This document shows positions 45,480 to 57,339 of a stretch of 64,000 nucleotides of DNA, piece after piece. Both the position numbers and the translations under genes were made by a program. The DNA lies in the NCBI GenBank assembly GCA_026826555.1, contig JAKSZT010017954.1:5608642-5672641 (forward strand), in the 5' to 3' direction. This DNA is from Tolypeutes matacus (Eukaryota; Chordata; Mammalia; Cingulata; Chlamyphoridae). The notes beneath the pieces are model-generated. The model saw nothing but the letters and a program-made list of their open reading frames with translations. It did no database searches and had not been told where the DNA came from. Within the stretch, counting starts at the first letter, position 1. The number at the start of each line of letters is the position of its first letter.

Positions 45480-46749
45480 ATCATCTAGTAAGCCTCTTCA
45501 GCAGGCTCCTCTGCCAGGCAATTGTTCCTAGGAATAGGACATGGCATTATTTCCAGGAAGAAAAAGTGACTAGTTGGAAAACTGAACTTGCTGGACACTG
45601 TTTAAGTTTCTCCAGATTGGGTTAGTTTCTATGAAGGTACAGGTTCCTAAGCAACGTTTATTGCTAGAGTTTGGTTAAAATAGACTAAGAGATTTTAAGG
45701 GAAAAGAAAACCCAAATTGGCAATCTGAGGGGTACATGAAGACAGAGAAGGCACAGTCCACCACTGGTGCTTGGTGGTCAGGGGAGAGAGGACAAGGCTG
45801 ATGTATGGACCCCAAGTTTTCCTTTTAGAAACTTTTGGTGGAGTAACCTTGATGTCTTCAACTTCAGTGAGTCCCTGAGCAGGTTCCAGTAGGTTAGGAA
45901 CTCAGGGCAAAGACAGCCACTCCAAGTTACCCAGTGCTGCCAAGGTGGGCAGTGGCTTCCAGAGTCCTAGCAATTCAACCTTTGGGTATCTCCTTTCTGG
46001 CAATTACTACGGATCGATTCTCCTGTAGAACTCAGTATGTTGTCCTTTCCCTCCCTGTAGGACTAGGAAGATTGCCAGCACACAAGCTGGACTTGCTTGG
46101 CTGCTAAGTCTAGGGGAAGAAAAGAGCCAAGGAGTTATGGACATGGCTTTGAGGGTTTTTTTCCCATCATCTAGGGGTTCAATATTTGGAGCAATATTGA
46201 TTCGATTTATCTAGTGTTGCACTGTTCCATTGGTTGCTAGGCAACACAGTTCTTTCCTCTCTGTATTCTAGGTGGCTCATGGGAGTTTGACTACCAAAGA
46301 GATTACTCTGTATATGAAACTAAATGGACCATAGGTGCCATTCATAAGTGGGGGAAATACTATTTTACTGGGCGGTGTTAAAACCACCACGGTTTTAACA
46401 CATCTTGGTAATTGCAATTCAATCTCCAGAACAACAGAGCTGTTCATATTCACATTCTGCTACAAGATACCCACTGAGAACAATTTAACACAAAGTTGTG
46501 CTGATACATAAACCCCTACGCTGTGTGCTTACTATTCCATCCTCATAAAGTTCCAACTTGCACTGGGGCAAGGACAGATTTATTCTTCCCCACACCGACC
46601 CCCTCCCAAACCCCACATTAACAACCAAAAATAGCAACATGGATTACAAAGGGCAAAGTCTGGTTTGCACTTAAATCCTAGCATGGTGGTGTCTACCCTC
46701 ATTTCCCTTATCCCATTTTCTCCCCAACTTACCTACACATTGCCTGTCC
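45480..46749. promoter_or_regulatory. Repeat-free segment with regulatory-like motifs
   Basis: No repeat recognised over about 1.27 kb. Contains gttgctaggcaac (46233-46245), an RFX/X-box-like near palindrome, joined to a CCAAT-type attgg (46229-46233), and a perfect 11-bp inverted repeat (46375-46385 / 46391-46401). Candidate enhancer or conserved element; function is inferred only. Confidence 0.3.
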
Positions 46750-46776
46750 TTTTTTTTTTTTTTTTTTTTTTTTTTT
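46750..46776. repeat. Poly(T) run of 27
   Basis: Could be the tail of a minus-strand retrocopy extending rightward, but no AATAAA-like signal or clear target duplication supports a processed pseudogene. Confidence 0.7.
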
Positions 46777-48200
46777 GAGGCTCTTTAGTAAGAAAGTCCT
46801 TTAAATTGTTGTTGGCTGTTTCTTTAAAATCCCAGGTCAAGAGGCAGCAGGCAACGAGGCATTGCTAGCCTGGGCCATATGGTTCAGTAACTTGGTATTA
46901 ATGACACTTAATTTGGGACCTTGCATGGTGGCCTTGACCTATTTTAGGATCTCTGCTTTAACCAAAACTCCCTCCCCCTACCTTTCCAATCAGAGGTCAA
47001 GACAAAAGGGTGCTTGGGGTGGCTAGGGGGGAAGAGGGTGATGAACCTGGAATTCGATGCTCTCAGAGTTACATGTGAAGCTGCACACGTTAGCCATAAC
47101 ATTTTAACTGCAATCATAAAGGCAATGTTAATCCCTCCTGGAAAGCCAGAAACTTGGGGCTATGTCTCCAAATGGTAAGATTCCAGAAGTACTCCTCTGC
47201 CCAGTTTCTTGTGGGTGGCCATAGGAAACACACGAGCCAAAAGCCACATTGGTATTGTTCAGCATTTCCCTCTATAGAAAGACCCTGTTCTGGAGAGAAA
47301 TGATCTCGTTCTTCTGAAGAGAAAAGCAACCTTGAGAAGGGGAGAGGAGAGGAGAGGGGTGGGAGAAGCAAGTGCAGGCAAGTAGCCAACAACATGCATT
47401 TAGGGAGTGTCTGAATGTAAAACAGATGCTGTGTAAATGTATCAACTACTGCCCTGGGAGCACCATCATCAGCCTTTGGAGACTAGGATGTCTCAATCCA
47501 GTCCAATAACATAGTAAGGCCCTGAAAGCAGCATCCTCATCAGAACTCATGCTAAGGGATGGTCCTCCTCGGTTGCGTGAATTCTCTCAGATAGGTTTGC
47601 CTTGTCCCTCATCTCCACATCTTTCTCATGACTGTGCCATAGCCAACATTCCTCTGAATAGGTGGTATTCTCGTTTCATAAGTAGGAGTGAGATGGTCTC
47701 AGCCCCATCCACACCAAGACTTCTTTCCTGCTGAGGTACAGCAGGAACAGCAAGATCTGAAGTGAGATGATGGTGGCGCTATAAGCCCTTTGCCAGTGGC
47801 CCCAGTGGACCTTGTTCCATTAGAGTAGGAGCTATAAGAAAGCAAAAATCCCAAGACCACTGCTTAGGGAATCTTACCAGACATCTGTAGCATTCTTGAA
47901 ACAAACAGTGACATCAGGTAGGTGGTACAGTACCATGGTAGCTGCTGGTATGGGCAGCTCAGGGAAACTCCAATGGCTACCCAGGAAAACACATAAACTT
48001 CTACCTGGGACCTTCCAGGAGAAGAAAAGGAATTCAGAAGGCATGGGGCCTGGCAATTGTGTGAGGTGGAAGCCCAGAGGCATGGTTATGTTCTCCCATG
48101 GAGTGATGGCCTAAGGAAGCAAGCCCATTACAGATAACAGAGCACAACCCTATCTGAGGGTCCCACAAACATAAATGGTCAAAGCAAGACTTAAACAGAG
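46777..48200. other. No gene recognised
   Basis: Unique-looking DNA. A 93-codon minus frame (47114-47395) has no known domain. GA-rich tract at 47338-47366. Confidence 0.4.
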
Positions 48201-48915
48201 AAATACAAATTAAGGAATAAGTTGAAACTTCAGGGCTTGGTACCCCACAGAAGCTCTGAAAAGCCAACCAGAACTGACAGAAACATCTTTCTGAAAGCTC
48301 CAGAAAACAGTTGGATTACAGTAACAGGGTAAGCACCAAATCAAGAAAAAAGCTATTAAAAGTGATGGGATTTTTTGGCACACTGGCGTCAGCTCCTCCA
48401 TCTCCCTCACCTCCTCCTATCCTCACCAGCTCAATGCAGAGCTGGTCCACACGCCCAGAGCAGATCCCTGGTCCTAGTTCTGGAGGGAGCAAATTAACCT
48501 TCATGTGCTTACTGGGGGCATATATGACTGGCGCAGTCTGTCAGTTGTGGTCTGAGGGACTCAATGTCCCAGAACTTGCCCTGCATGTAGAAGGCAGCTC
48601 ACCTAACTCTCCTACAGAATGCTGTGGGAGAGCAGTCAAGTGGCTATCTGGGGGCAAGGGATTGCTGGCTGTAGGACACACAATGCAGTGCCCCAGACCA
48701 TGAGGAAACTATTACCTAGGGAAGAGGGGACCTGCATACCTGTGTAAATGGGGGAATTCCTAGGACTAAAAATTCCTGCTCAAGACAAGTCACATGCACA
48801 AGAGGGGCAAGGGAGGCACCTTTACTTTGGCCTGCAGCTATTCTCTAAACTCATTGTATAGATAATCTCTGAGGGAGAACACTGGCACAGGTCAATCTGC
48901 AAAGACTGGGAAAGG

Positions 48916-48966
<51 letters not shown>

Positions 48967-50256
48967 GTTAGATCGTGAAAGTCAAGGAAGAATCTGTCAG
49001 AACACTAGCCATATACAAGCTTTAGGAAAAAGTCCTTAGAGTCTAAATTCCAGAAATAACACATTAAAATGTCCAGGTTTTAACAAAAGATTACAAAACA
49101 TACACAGAAATAGGAATCAATGGTGCAGACAAAAGGCAAAGGAGAAAATTAAAGCATTAGAAAGCATCAGTGAGGAAGACTAGACCTAGGACACACAAGA
49201 TAAAGATTTTTTAATGGTCCTAAATATGTTCAAAGAGCTTAAGGAAAACAAGGAAAAATAATTAAAGGAAATCAGGAAAACAATAGAGGGACACAAAGAG
49301 AATATCAACAGAGAGGTGGAAATTATGAAAAGGAATCAAACAGAGCAGAAGACCACAGTAACAGAAATAAAAAATTCCCTAGAGCAGTTAAACAGCAGTT
49401 TGGAACTGGCAGAAGAAAGAATCAGTGAACTTGAAGATAAAGCAATTGAAATCATTTGGTCTGAGGATCAGAAAGAAGAAAGAATGAAGAAAAGTGCATG
49501 AGGAACCTGTGAGATACTACCAAGCATACCAATATATGCATTGTGGGTGTCCCAGAAGGAGAAGAAAGAGAGAAAGGGACAGAGAGAATATTTAAAGAAA
49601 TAATGGCCAAAATCTTGCCAAATTTAACAAAAGACATGAATATACACATCTGAGACACTCAACAAACTCCAAACAGGAAAAACCCAAATAGACCTACACT
49701 GTACCATGTTATTCTTAAACTGTCAAATGCTAAAGATGGAATTATGGAAGCTGCAAGAGTGAGGCAATGAGTCATATACAAGGGACCTTCAACAAGATAA
49801 GTGTCAATTTCTCATCAGAAAACTTGGAGGCAAGAAGGGAATGGGAAGACATATTTAAAGTTCTGAAAACAAAAACTTGCCAACCAAGAATTCTTTATCT
49901 GGCAAAACTATCTTTCAAAAAAAGAGGGAGAGATTAAGACATTTCCAGGTAAACAAAGACTGGGGAACTTCATCACCTTTAGACAGGCCCTACAAGAGAT
50001 ACTAAAGAGAGTTCTATAGGTTGAAAGGAAAGGACACTAGACAATTGAATGGAGCCCCATGAAGAAATAAAGATCTCTAGTAAAGATAATGACATGGGTA
50101 AATAAAAGTGCCAATACTATTGTATTTTTGATTTGTAACTCCACTTTTCACTTCCTACAAGATCTAAAAGACAAATGGATAAAATATAATGATAAATGAA
50201 TGGTTTTGGATTCATAATGTATAAATATATAATTTGCAATAAGAACTACATAAAGG
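48201..50256 (+). mobile_element. HAL1-like element: leader and ORF1 remains
   Basis: The L1-type leader is in good order (ggcgtcagctcctccatctc, ctggtcctagttctggaggg, ctgtcagttgtggtctgagg, gagggagaacactggcac). ORF1 follows from about 49100 to 50020: frame 49316-49501 reads like the ORF1 coiled coil (ELAEERISELEDKAIEII), and DNA to 50020 follows the ORF1 3' half. Stops break it. Instead of ORF2, 3' UTR-type DNA follows, the mark of half-L1 (HAL1). A 130-codon frame in the leader (48311-48703) is not a gene. Confidence 0.75.
48918..48962 (+). repeat. (TC)22 microsatellite
   Basis: 45 bases of pure TC repeat in the HAL1 leader, at a place where the ancestral leader is pyrimidine-rich. Long and uninterrupted, so probably polymorphic. 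Confidence 0.97.
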
Positions 50257-50355
50257 GGGTCGGATGTGGCTCAACTGGTTGGGCGTCCGTCTCCCATATG
50301 GAGGGACCCGGGTTCGATCCCCGGGACCTCCCGGTTAAAAAAAAAAAAAAAAAAA
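50257..50355 (+). mobile_element. Very young DAS-type SINE monomer
   Basis: Head ggatgtggctcaactggttg (A box) and cccgggttcgatccccggga (B box, hairpin-forming) with a run of about 20 A. Perfect 16-bp flanks aagaactacataaagg at 50241-50256 and 50356-50371. Of all SINEs here it is closest to an intact source. Confidence 0.95.
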
Positions 50356-50760
50356 AAGAACTACATAAAGGTGGGAGGCAGAGAGGGGTATAGGAACATA
50401 GTTTATGTATACTATTATTAAGATGGCATCAAAGCAAATGAGATTGCTATAGATATAGGATATTAAATTTAAGTCCCACCATAACCACAAAGAAAATACC
50501 AGAGAATATGCAACCTCATAGGGACAGAAAGAAGAATACAGGTTACCAGGGGTGGGGGACAGGCCATGGGGAGTTCATACAAAATGAGTATAGGGTTTCT
50601 GTTTGGGGTGAATGGAAAGTTCTAGTAATGGGTGGTGGTGAGGGTAATGCAACACTGTGGATATGATTAATCCCACTGAACTGTATGCTTGGGGGGGAGG
50701 GGCTGGGATAGGAAGATTTATGTTGCATATAAATATTTCCACAATTAAAAAAGAAATAAA
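50356..50760 (+). mobile_element. HAL1-like element: 3' part
   Basis: After the SINE, 'ccaccataaccacaaagaaa' leads straight into 3' UTR words 'tagggtttctgtttggggtg' and 'tgattaatcccactgaactg', then an A-rich end (aattaaaaaagaaataaac). No endonuclease or reverse transcriptase segment intervenes. Confidence 0.7.
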
Positions 50761-51272
50761 CTAAAGAGATAATGATAATTAAATGCAATGCATGACACTG
50801 GATGGAATTTAATGGAGGAGAAATGTTCAAAAGGACATTATTCAGACATAACAAAAAATGGGAATTTAAAGTGTAAGCTTTCTTTCAATGTCAAATTTCT
50901 TGAACTTGGTAACTGCACTTAAAGTGATTGTGTAAGTGAATGTCTTTGTTCGTAGGAAAGGTATGTGGAAGTATTATGTGTTCAAGAAGTATGATATATG
51001 CAACCTGCTCTCAAATGTTCAGAAAGTAAATAGAGATAGGTAGGTGGGGAGAGAGAGAAGGAGGGAGGGAGAGAGGGAGAAAGAGGGAGAGGAAGAGAGA
51101 CAGAGAGAGAGAGAGAATTATATGGTAAAGGTGGCAAAATGTTAAAATTGGTTGACCTGTATCTGGGAGTGGGGATATTTTGGAGTTCTTTATATGGGGT
51201 TGTATTATTTTTGCAAATGTTCTGTAAGTTTGAAATTATTTCTAAATAAAAAAATTTTTAAAGAAAAAAAAT
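50761..51272 (+). mobile_element. Old L1-type 3' end with GA microsatellite
   Basis: 'aattaaatgcaatgcatgac', 'tttgttcgtaggaaaggtat', 'gcaacctgctctcaaatgtt' and 'ctgtaagtttgaaattattt' follow an old L1 3' end, finishing in an A-rich tail. 51046-51116 is an imperfect GA repeat at the expected simple-repeat site. Confidence 0.6.
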
Positions 51273-53462
51273 AAGGAATAAGGGTTCATTGTGATGTCAC
51301 TCCAATTGAACATAGAGATAAGTTCAGAAAGCAAATTGTTTCTGAGAACTGAGGCAGCAGAGAAAGTCTTATAACAGATTCTTTAAATCAACAACTTCTA
51401 TAAGCTGTGATATTTATTGACAAAATCAGAAATAGTTCTTTGTCCAGGCACTCCTCTTTGCCTTTCTGAATCTTCCCTTAGAATTTCACATGGCAGATAG
51501 GTGCTGCAATATATTCGGTCCCAAAATATTTTTAGAAAAGCAAGTTCAAAACATCAACCTGTCAGACATTGTCTTAAATTATTAGCCTGCCTGGTGGATG
51601 CCTTATGGAGGCTGGCTGGGAACATGCCCCCTTTTTCCTCCTTCTCTCTATATTCCCTTTCTTTACCCAGTGTGTTTTGTTTTCCTAGGGCTGTGATTCA
51701 CATATTTATCATTAGAGCAGAGAAAGGGGGAAGAAAGCACTTGGTGCTCTTCTCCCATTCCAGGCAACGCTTTAGCCCCTGGGATCTAGAGTAGCAGGTG
51801 TTACATATTGAGAGCCTGAAGGGCATATGGAAGGAGCAGAAGGAAGAAGAGGGAAAGCAGGACGAAGAGGAAGAAGAAAAGGAGAAGTAGTTCATTGGAA
51901 ATTATATTTCCAGTTCCCAGACACAGAAGGTCATAAACAGAAAGTTCTGTATAGTTCTATCATGTTGAAAGAACATATCTTTTTCTAATTGGAATCAGGT
52001 TTAACAGAGGAATATTGTGCCTTAAAATTCTTTAGAATACATTGATTTCCCTAAGAAACATACCATCAAGCACAAAAAAACTAAAGGATGAATGTCCAGT
52101 TAAGAGGAGTGATCACGGGGTTGTCAGTTTATAGATACTTGTGAAAGACAACCCTTCAACTGGTTGGTTGCCTGACTGAATTCCGCTGGTTGTGTTGGAA
52201 AGAACCCACACTGCCTAACATCAGCACTTTTCTCACCAATTTGCTGGGTGCTAGCTTCATTTGTCTGCCTGAGCTCAAACAGTAGGGTAGACAACGGCGA
52301 GCTTAAACTGAGCTAAGGACATTAGTTGAAGAGAGAATTAACAGAGAGTCCAGCAGGGGAGAGAGGATCAAGGGTGACTGATCTATAACTAACTTCAATT
52401 TAAGTGTTAAGAAACTAGGGTAGTTCAATCTGGGTGACAGAAGAGAGGAACAGCACAGAGTCAGTGGAACTGCCAGAGGTAAAACCAGGGAACATCAGGA
52501 AATCCCATCCTAAAACATCTCAAGGGAGCATAGTTTTTCCCAGGCACCAGTGTTGAGGGGGCAAGATTGGACAACAGGAAGAGAAGCCAGTGAGGCAATC
52601 TCATGTCTTCATGTGGGTATTTGGTGACAAAGGGTTGTCATTCAACAGCAAGTCAGCACTTTCCTCCACATAGGATTTCTTTCTATTTTCATAATCCAGA
52701 AGTTTTCAGGAAAAACAATCTTGATGTACTGCTCAACTGACCTTTAGTTAATTCCAGGAAAAGGGTGGAGAAGTCCACAGAGAGCTGTTGCTTATTCCAA
52801 ACAGCTGGGATAGGGTAGGACCAACATCCATTTCTACCACCTCACAAATTAATACAGCTTGGGGGTGGGGTGCTGATTCCTTTCTATAAGAACCCCAGGA
52901 GTTTCTTACCCCAAAAATATCACTTGTCAAAAGAGCACATGGGCCACTAACATACCCTGGCTGAGATGGATGGGTGGTGCCAAGTTCTAAATCTCCTATG
53001 GAGTTTCCCTTGACAGGCTACTCTTATGATTTAGGGCACCTTCAGTGGTCTTAGTTTGATTCATCACTTGGTGATTCATCTTCCCAAGGAGCTATGGTTT
53101 CTGTTTTATAACACCCTTTCTGTTCTTCTCTTTTGAAGAGAGAGAGAGAGAAGTGAGTGATGAAAGCCAAGCTTCAGAACTGAATTCTAGCTTTGTCCTT
53201 CTAGAATTAGCCCACAGTAAGAAGGAGAAGCAAACAGGCTATAAGACCAATTTCAGGAAAGACTATGCATGTTAACCAAACAATACCCATTTTGTCAAAT
53301 ATGTCACTATTCCTATTTCATGTGTTGGTATCATAAATACTGTGAGGAGCCATAGCAATATCTGACAAGTGGGTAGATTTTTTCCCCTGAACATTATGAT
53401 TATTTAAAGGTGAACACATTTGGTTTTTTTTATAAGGAAAATTATATTTTGACCCTTAAGTA
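51273..53462. other. No gene recognised
   Basis: 2.2 kb of unique-looking DNA. A GA/GGA-rich tract lies at 51828-51892 and a short GA run at 53137-53152. Frames reach 97 codons (51501-51794) with no domain and no exon signals I trust. Confidence 0.45.
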
Positions 53463-53470
53463 TATAGGTT

Positions 53471-53710
53471 GTTTTTTTTTGTTTTGTTTTGTTTTAATTT
53501 ATTTATTCCCCCTTGCTGCTTGTGCTTGCTGTGTCCATTTGCTGTGCGTTTTTCTGTGTCTGCTTGTCTCCCTTTGTTGGGTCGTCCTGCTGCGTCAGCT
53601 CACCGCGCCGCGCAGGCTGGCTTGCCTTCACCGGGAGGCCCCAGGAATTGAACCCAGGGCCTCCCATGTGGTAAACGGGAGCCCCATCGATTGAGCCACA
53701 TCCGCTTCCC
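53471..53710 (-). mobile_element. DAS-type SINE, intermediate length
   Basis: Head in minus orientation near 53630-53710 (ggctcaatcgatggggctcc, gggttcaattcctggg), body of CTG-rich text, tail GTTTT on the plus side. Flanked by tataggtt at 53463-53470 and 53711-53718. The GC-rich body (53580-53640) differs from the dimers, so it may be another subfamily. Confidence 0.88.
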
Positions 53711-53718
53711 TATAGGTT

Positions 53719-54060
53719 TTTTAACATACTGAATCCTACATTTCTTTTCTAGAAGTTATTACTACCATTTTGAATTTTGTTATATTTTGTCTGTTTGGCA
53801 GTCAATAAGTTCCCACACTTATTTTTATAATATTTTTAAAGAATATTTATTGTCTTTTTATGAATAAAGCAATGCATATGCATTGTAGTAAACATACAGA
53901 AATAAAGTTCAGGTTAATATAAAGAAAAAGAATTACATATTATACTACTACTCAGAATGAATCATGGTTCATAACTTGTTGAATTTCATGTATTTATATA
54001 AAACATACACATTATATGAATAAGGATAATTTAAGGACACATCATAATATTTCGTCTTTT
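53719..54060 (-). mobile_element. Old L1M 3' UTR-like, antisense (weak)
   Basis: 'tgaataaagcaatgcatatg', 'aatgaatcatggttcataac' and 'catgtatttatataaaacat' loosely follow antisense L1M. The left part to 53815 is unassigned. Confidence 0.35.
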
Positions 54061-55946
54061 ACTATAAAGAGCCTTCACCCTTGTCGGCCCTAATCAGCTT
54101 GTAATATTCATGTATCTGGAAGCAGTATATGATAGAAAGAATGTATTGGGGAAAACTAAAATAATATTCACCTTCTAGAATTAAAAAACAGAATTTTTCA
54201 GCAGACAATGCATTGAAATCCAGGGCAACTCTTTAAAACTTGTCTAAATCTCTTAATCTCCCTCCCCGACCCCAAACCAACTGTTTTTATATCATCTAGA
54301 TGATAGATTTCCATTTAAGAGTGGTCCAGATAGAAAGAGGAAATCCCACTCTTTCCCAATGTAGGTGTCCCAGTTTTCCTCTCTCTGGCCTGAAAGGGGT
54401 AGATATATAAAGGAATGAAGGTAATACAGAGAAGAAAGGAGACCTGTCCCCCATTCGCCACTTAGGACTCTGAAAAGTGATTGCCTCCGAGGCTTTCCTG
54501 CACCATCTTGGTGTGCCCTCACATCAATATGGGTGCAAGCGTCAATCAGGCAAAGACACCCTGAGGGCCAGGAAAAGTCACCAGGTTTTCCAAGGTCCCA
54601 TCTCTGGCTGGAGGTAGAGCAGGAACTAGAACCCAAGTCTCCCAGTCCCTAATCCAGCACTCTTCCTACTAACATCATCACATGAGATCATGCTTGCAAA
54701 GCCCTCTTAAATCTATAAAGTGCAAAGCGGTTGCATTATATTAATATTGAATTGGGTTTTCAGATAATTTGAATTCCAAATCTTAAAGAGCTAAAGTTAA
54801 ACGTGTGTGCAAATTTGTTCTCTAAGCCCTGTCCAAATGCAAATAAAAAATGAATGAACAGTATTGCCTTAGAATTATAGAACTCTTTGGTACATTGATA
54901 CTGATATTACAAAATGTAATGAAAAAGCATCAGGCGACAGCCCCTGATATCTCCTTTTCACATTTTCCTCTAAAATACCTCCGGTGTCATAAAAATCTAA
55001 GATAAATTTCCACAACTGTAAGGCCAATCTATCTGGATAGAGAACAGTAATCTGTGGACTCTATATTCCTTCTTTCACAAAGAGAGGAATCCAGGCATCT
55101 TGAAAGCAGGTGGCAAGCCATTTGACCCCTTCCCCGTTGTCTGTCCCCAGGATCTACAGCAAAAGCAACAGTAAGAAAAGAAGACAGCACTAAAACCACT
55201 GTAGATGATGGTAGACAGATACTTTCCTACCACTTCCCCCTGCTCACCATCTTTTAACATCCCTTCACGCAGGGATTCACAGGACTGACCTGGTCAGAGA
55301 CATTCCATCTTCTGAATGCATCAAAAGCCCCACACTCTGGCCAGACCTAGAACATTTCAGAGACGGAGAGTAAGTGAGGTAGCAACGTGACTTGTCCCGG
55401 GTCACTGATAAATGGAGTTGAGTGCCCCTGGCTTGGTTTATTGACAATCTGCTGCACGGTGCCCAGCTGGCTCAGGCAAAGTTGGAGTGATCACGGCAGC
55501 CCCGTGCACACACTTACTATTTATAGGAAAAGAGGTGGCCTTTCCTAATCAAGAGTTTTCCCTCCAGGTTATTTTTTAGGATGTGAGCTGCCTTAACTTT
55601 GTAACTGGCTTAGCTGGGTTTTGAATTGGGAATTTTAGAATTGTCCAACATTTAAAATCTGGTCTTAGGGAGAATAATTGTTGAGTAAAGTAATTCCCTC
55701 AATAACGGGTTACTTTTATATCGTTCAGCATATTAATTCAACAAACTGAGTACCTACAACATGCAAGACCAGGTGGAAGCTAATTAGGGATTCTATTTCT
55801 TTTCCTTTTCTTTTTAAGAGTTTATTGAGAAATGAGAGAAAAGAAAGGGAGTACACACCCAGATGTGGATGCAGGCTACTCCAGACAAAGAGGAGCCTCT
55901 ATTTCTTAAGAATAAATATTTATAATAGTAATCAGAAGGCTATCTC
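54061..55946. other. Unique DNA; MIR scrap at 54592-54690, MEF2-like site at 55517
   Basis: 'aaggtcccatctctggctgg' and 'agaacccaagtctcccagtc' look like the 3' part of MIR. 55440-55560 is complex and holds ctatttatag (55517-55526), the MEF2 consensus. A 114-codon minus frame (54292-54636) overlaps the MIR and has no domain. Confidence 0.4.
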
Positions 55947-56376
55947 TGGGGAAATGGATGTGGCACAAGCGATTGGGTTCCCATCTACCATATAGGAGGT
56001 CAGGGTTCGATTCCTGGGGCCTCCTGGTGAAAGGCAAGCTGGCCCATGCAGTGAGCTGGCCTGAGTGGAGAGCTGGCCCATGCAGAGTGCTGGCCCCTGA
56101 AGGAGTGCTGGCCCGCATGGAGAGCTGGAACGGTAAGATGACACAACAAAAAGAGACACAGAGGAGAGACAATAAGAGATGCAGCAGACCAGGGAGCTGA
56201 GGAAACACAAGAGATTGAGTGCCTCTCTCCCATTCCAGAAGGTCTCCAGATCAGTTCCCGGTGCCTCCCAAAGAGAAGACAAGCAGAGAAGAATACACAG
56301 AGAGCAGACAGTGAGTGCAAAACAACTGGCAGGGGGGTGGGGGTAGAGAGAAATAAATCTTAAAAAAAAAAAAAAC
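55947..56376 (+). mobile_element. DAS-type SINE with internal tandem repeats
   Basis: First tRNA-like unit at 55949-56025, second (decayed) at 56195-56270, tail aaataaatctt plus 13 A. Between 56036 and 56130 about five imperfect units of 16-20 bp contain 'gctggcccatgcag' variants. Target duplication unclear. Frames up to 116 codons on the minus strand come from the repeats. Confidence 0.85.
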
Positions 56377-56384
56377 CTCTATCT

Positions 56385-56515
56385 TGATAAAGCACTTTCA
56401 CATTATCTAATAATAATATGTTCTTATCCTTATAGTAAAGCTATGAACCTGGTATTATTAGACCCATTTTAGAGAGGATATAAATCTCCAAGAATTCAGG
56501 ATCACCAATCTAGTG
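56385..56515 (+). mobile_element. MIR relic
   Basis: 'aaagcactttcacattatct', 'ctatgaacctggtattatta' and 'gacccattttagagaggata' follow MIR in sense. Confidence 0.55.
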
Positions 56516-57339
56516 AATAGAAGAAAATTTGAAGGACTTCTAATCTACTATCTTGTTAAGATATATTTTCATATAATTTTTATGGGGAAGAAATCCTTTA
56601 AGAAAACTTTTTCCATAACAGTTGAGACCTTTGCAGCCCTTGGTTCTGAATCAGAGGCAAACGTATTTCCCTCTTCTAAATTCTCACAAATTGTTTTATA
56701 TCTTTTAAAACATATCACCATTTTCCTTTTATCATAAGATCTGTGTTCAGGATTATCCCCTCTGCTAGGGGATAATAGGAAGACTGGACCTGAAGTCCTC
56801 GGAGAGCTCTCCTGACCCTAAAGGTTAAGTTGCATTTTATTCGATGATATGGAATGATTCCACCATTAGAACAAAAGTTGTGGTTTTCTTATGAATGCCT
56901 CCCTTTCTTTGGGGCTGGGCAAACCCAGTAGAAATGCTTGTCATGTGAACACATGCTAGATGGATCTGGAACGGCTGGAAGCCAGGGGCTGGGCCCTATG
57001 GAAGTCAATGCCAAGAAGAGTCCTGTATTTGATAAACATGATGATAAAGGGAGTGGCCAGAGGCAGGGAATGAGTGAGAGATCAGTAGCCAAGGAGGTCA
57101 GACAGAGGTTGGAACTGGAGAGAAATGTGGGATGAGTCTAATGGACTGTGGATAACTCAAGTACCCAGAGGGCTTGTTCATGTTGTGTCCCTGATTCATA
57201 GTAAGAGGCAGAATTGTCTAGCTGAAGGGAGCAAGGCATGATCGAACATCCTGGGCTGTTAGGAGTCTAGTTTTAAGGCTTCATTTTCTAAGGGCATCAT
57301 TATTACCATCTTCAGTGCAGAATCGCCACCTTGCAGCCT
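56516..57339. other. No feature recognised
   Basis: Unique-looking DNA; frames below 75 codons. Confidence 0.4.

Noticed and set aside
48311..48703. 130-codon open frame
   Set aside because: It lies in the HAL1 leader, whose landmarks are plain on both sides.
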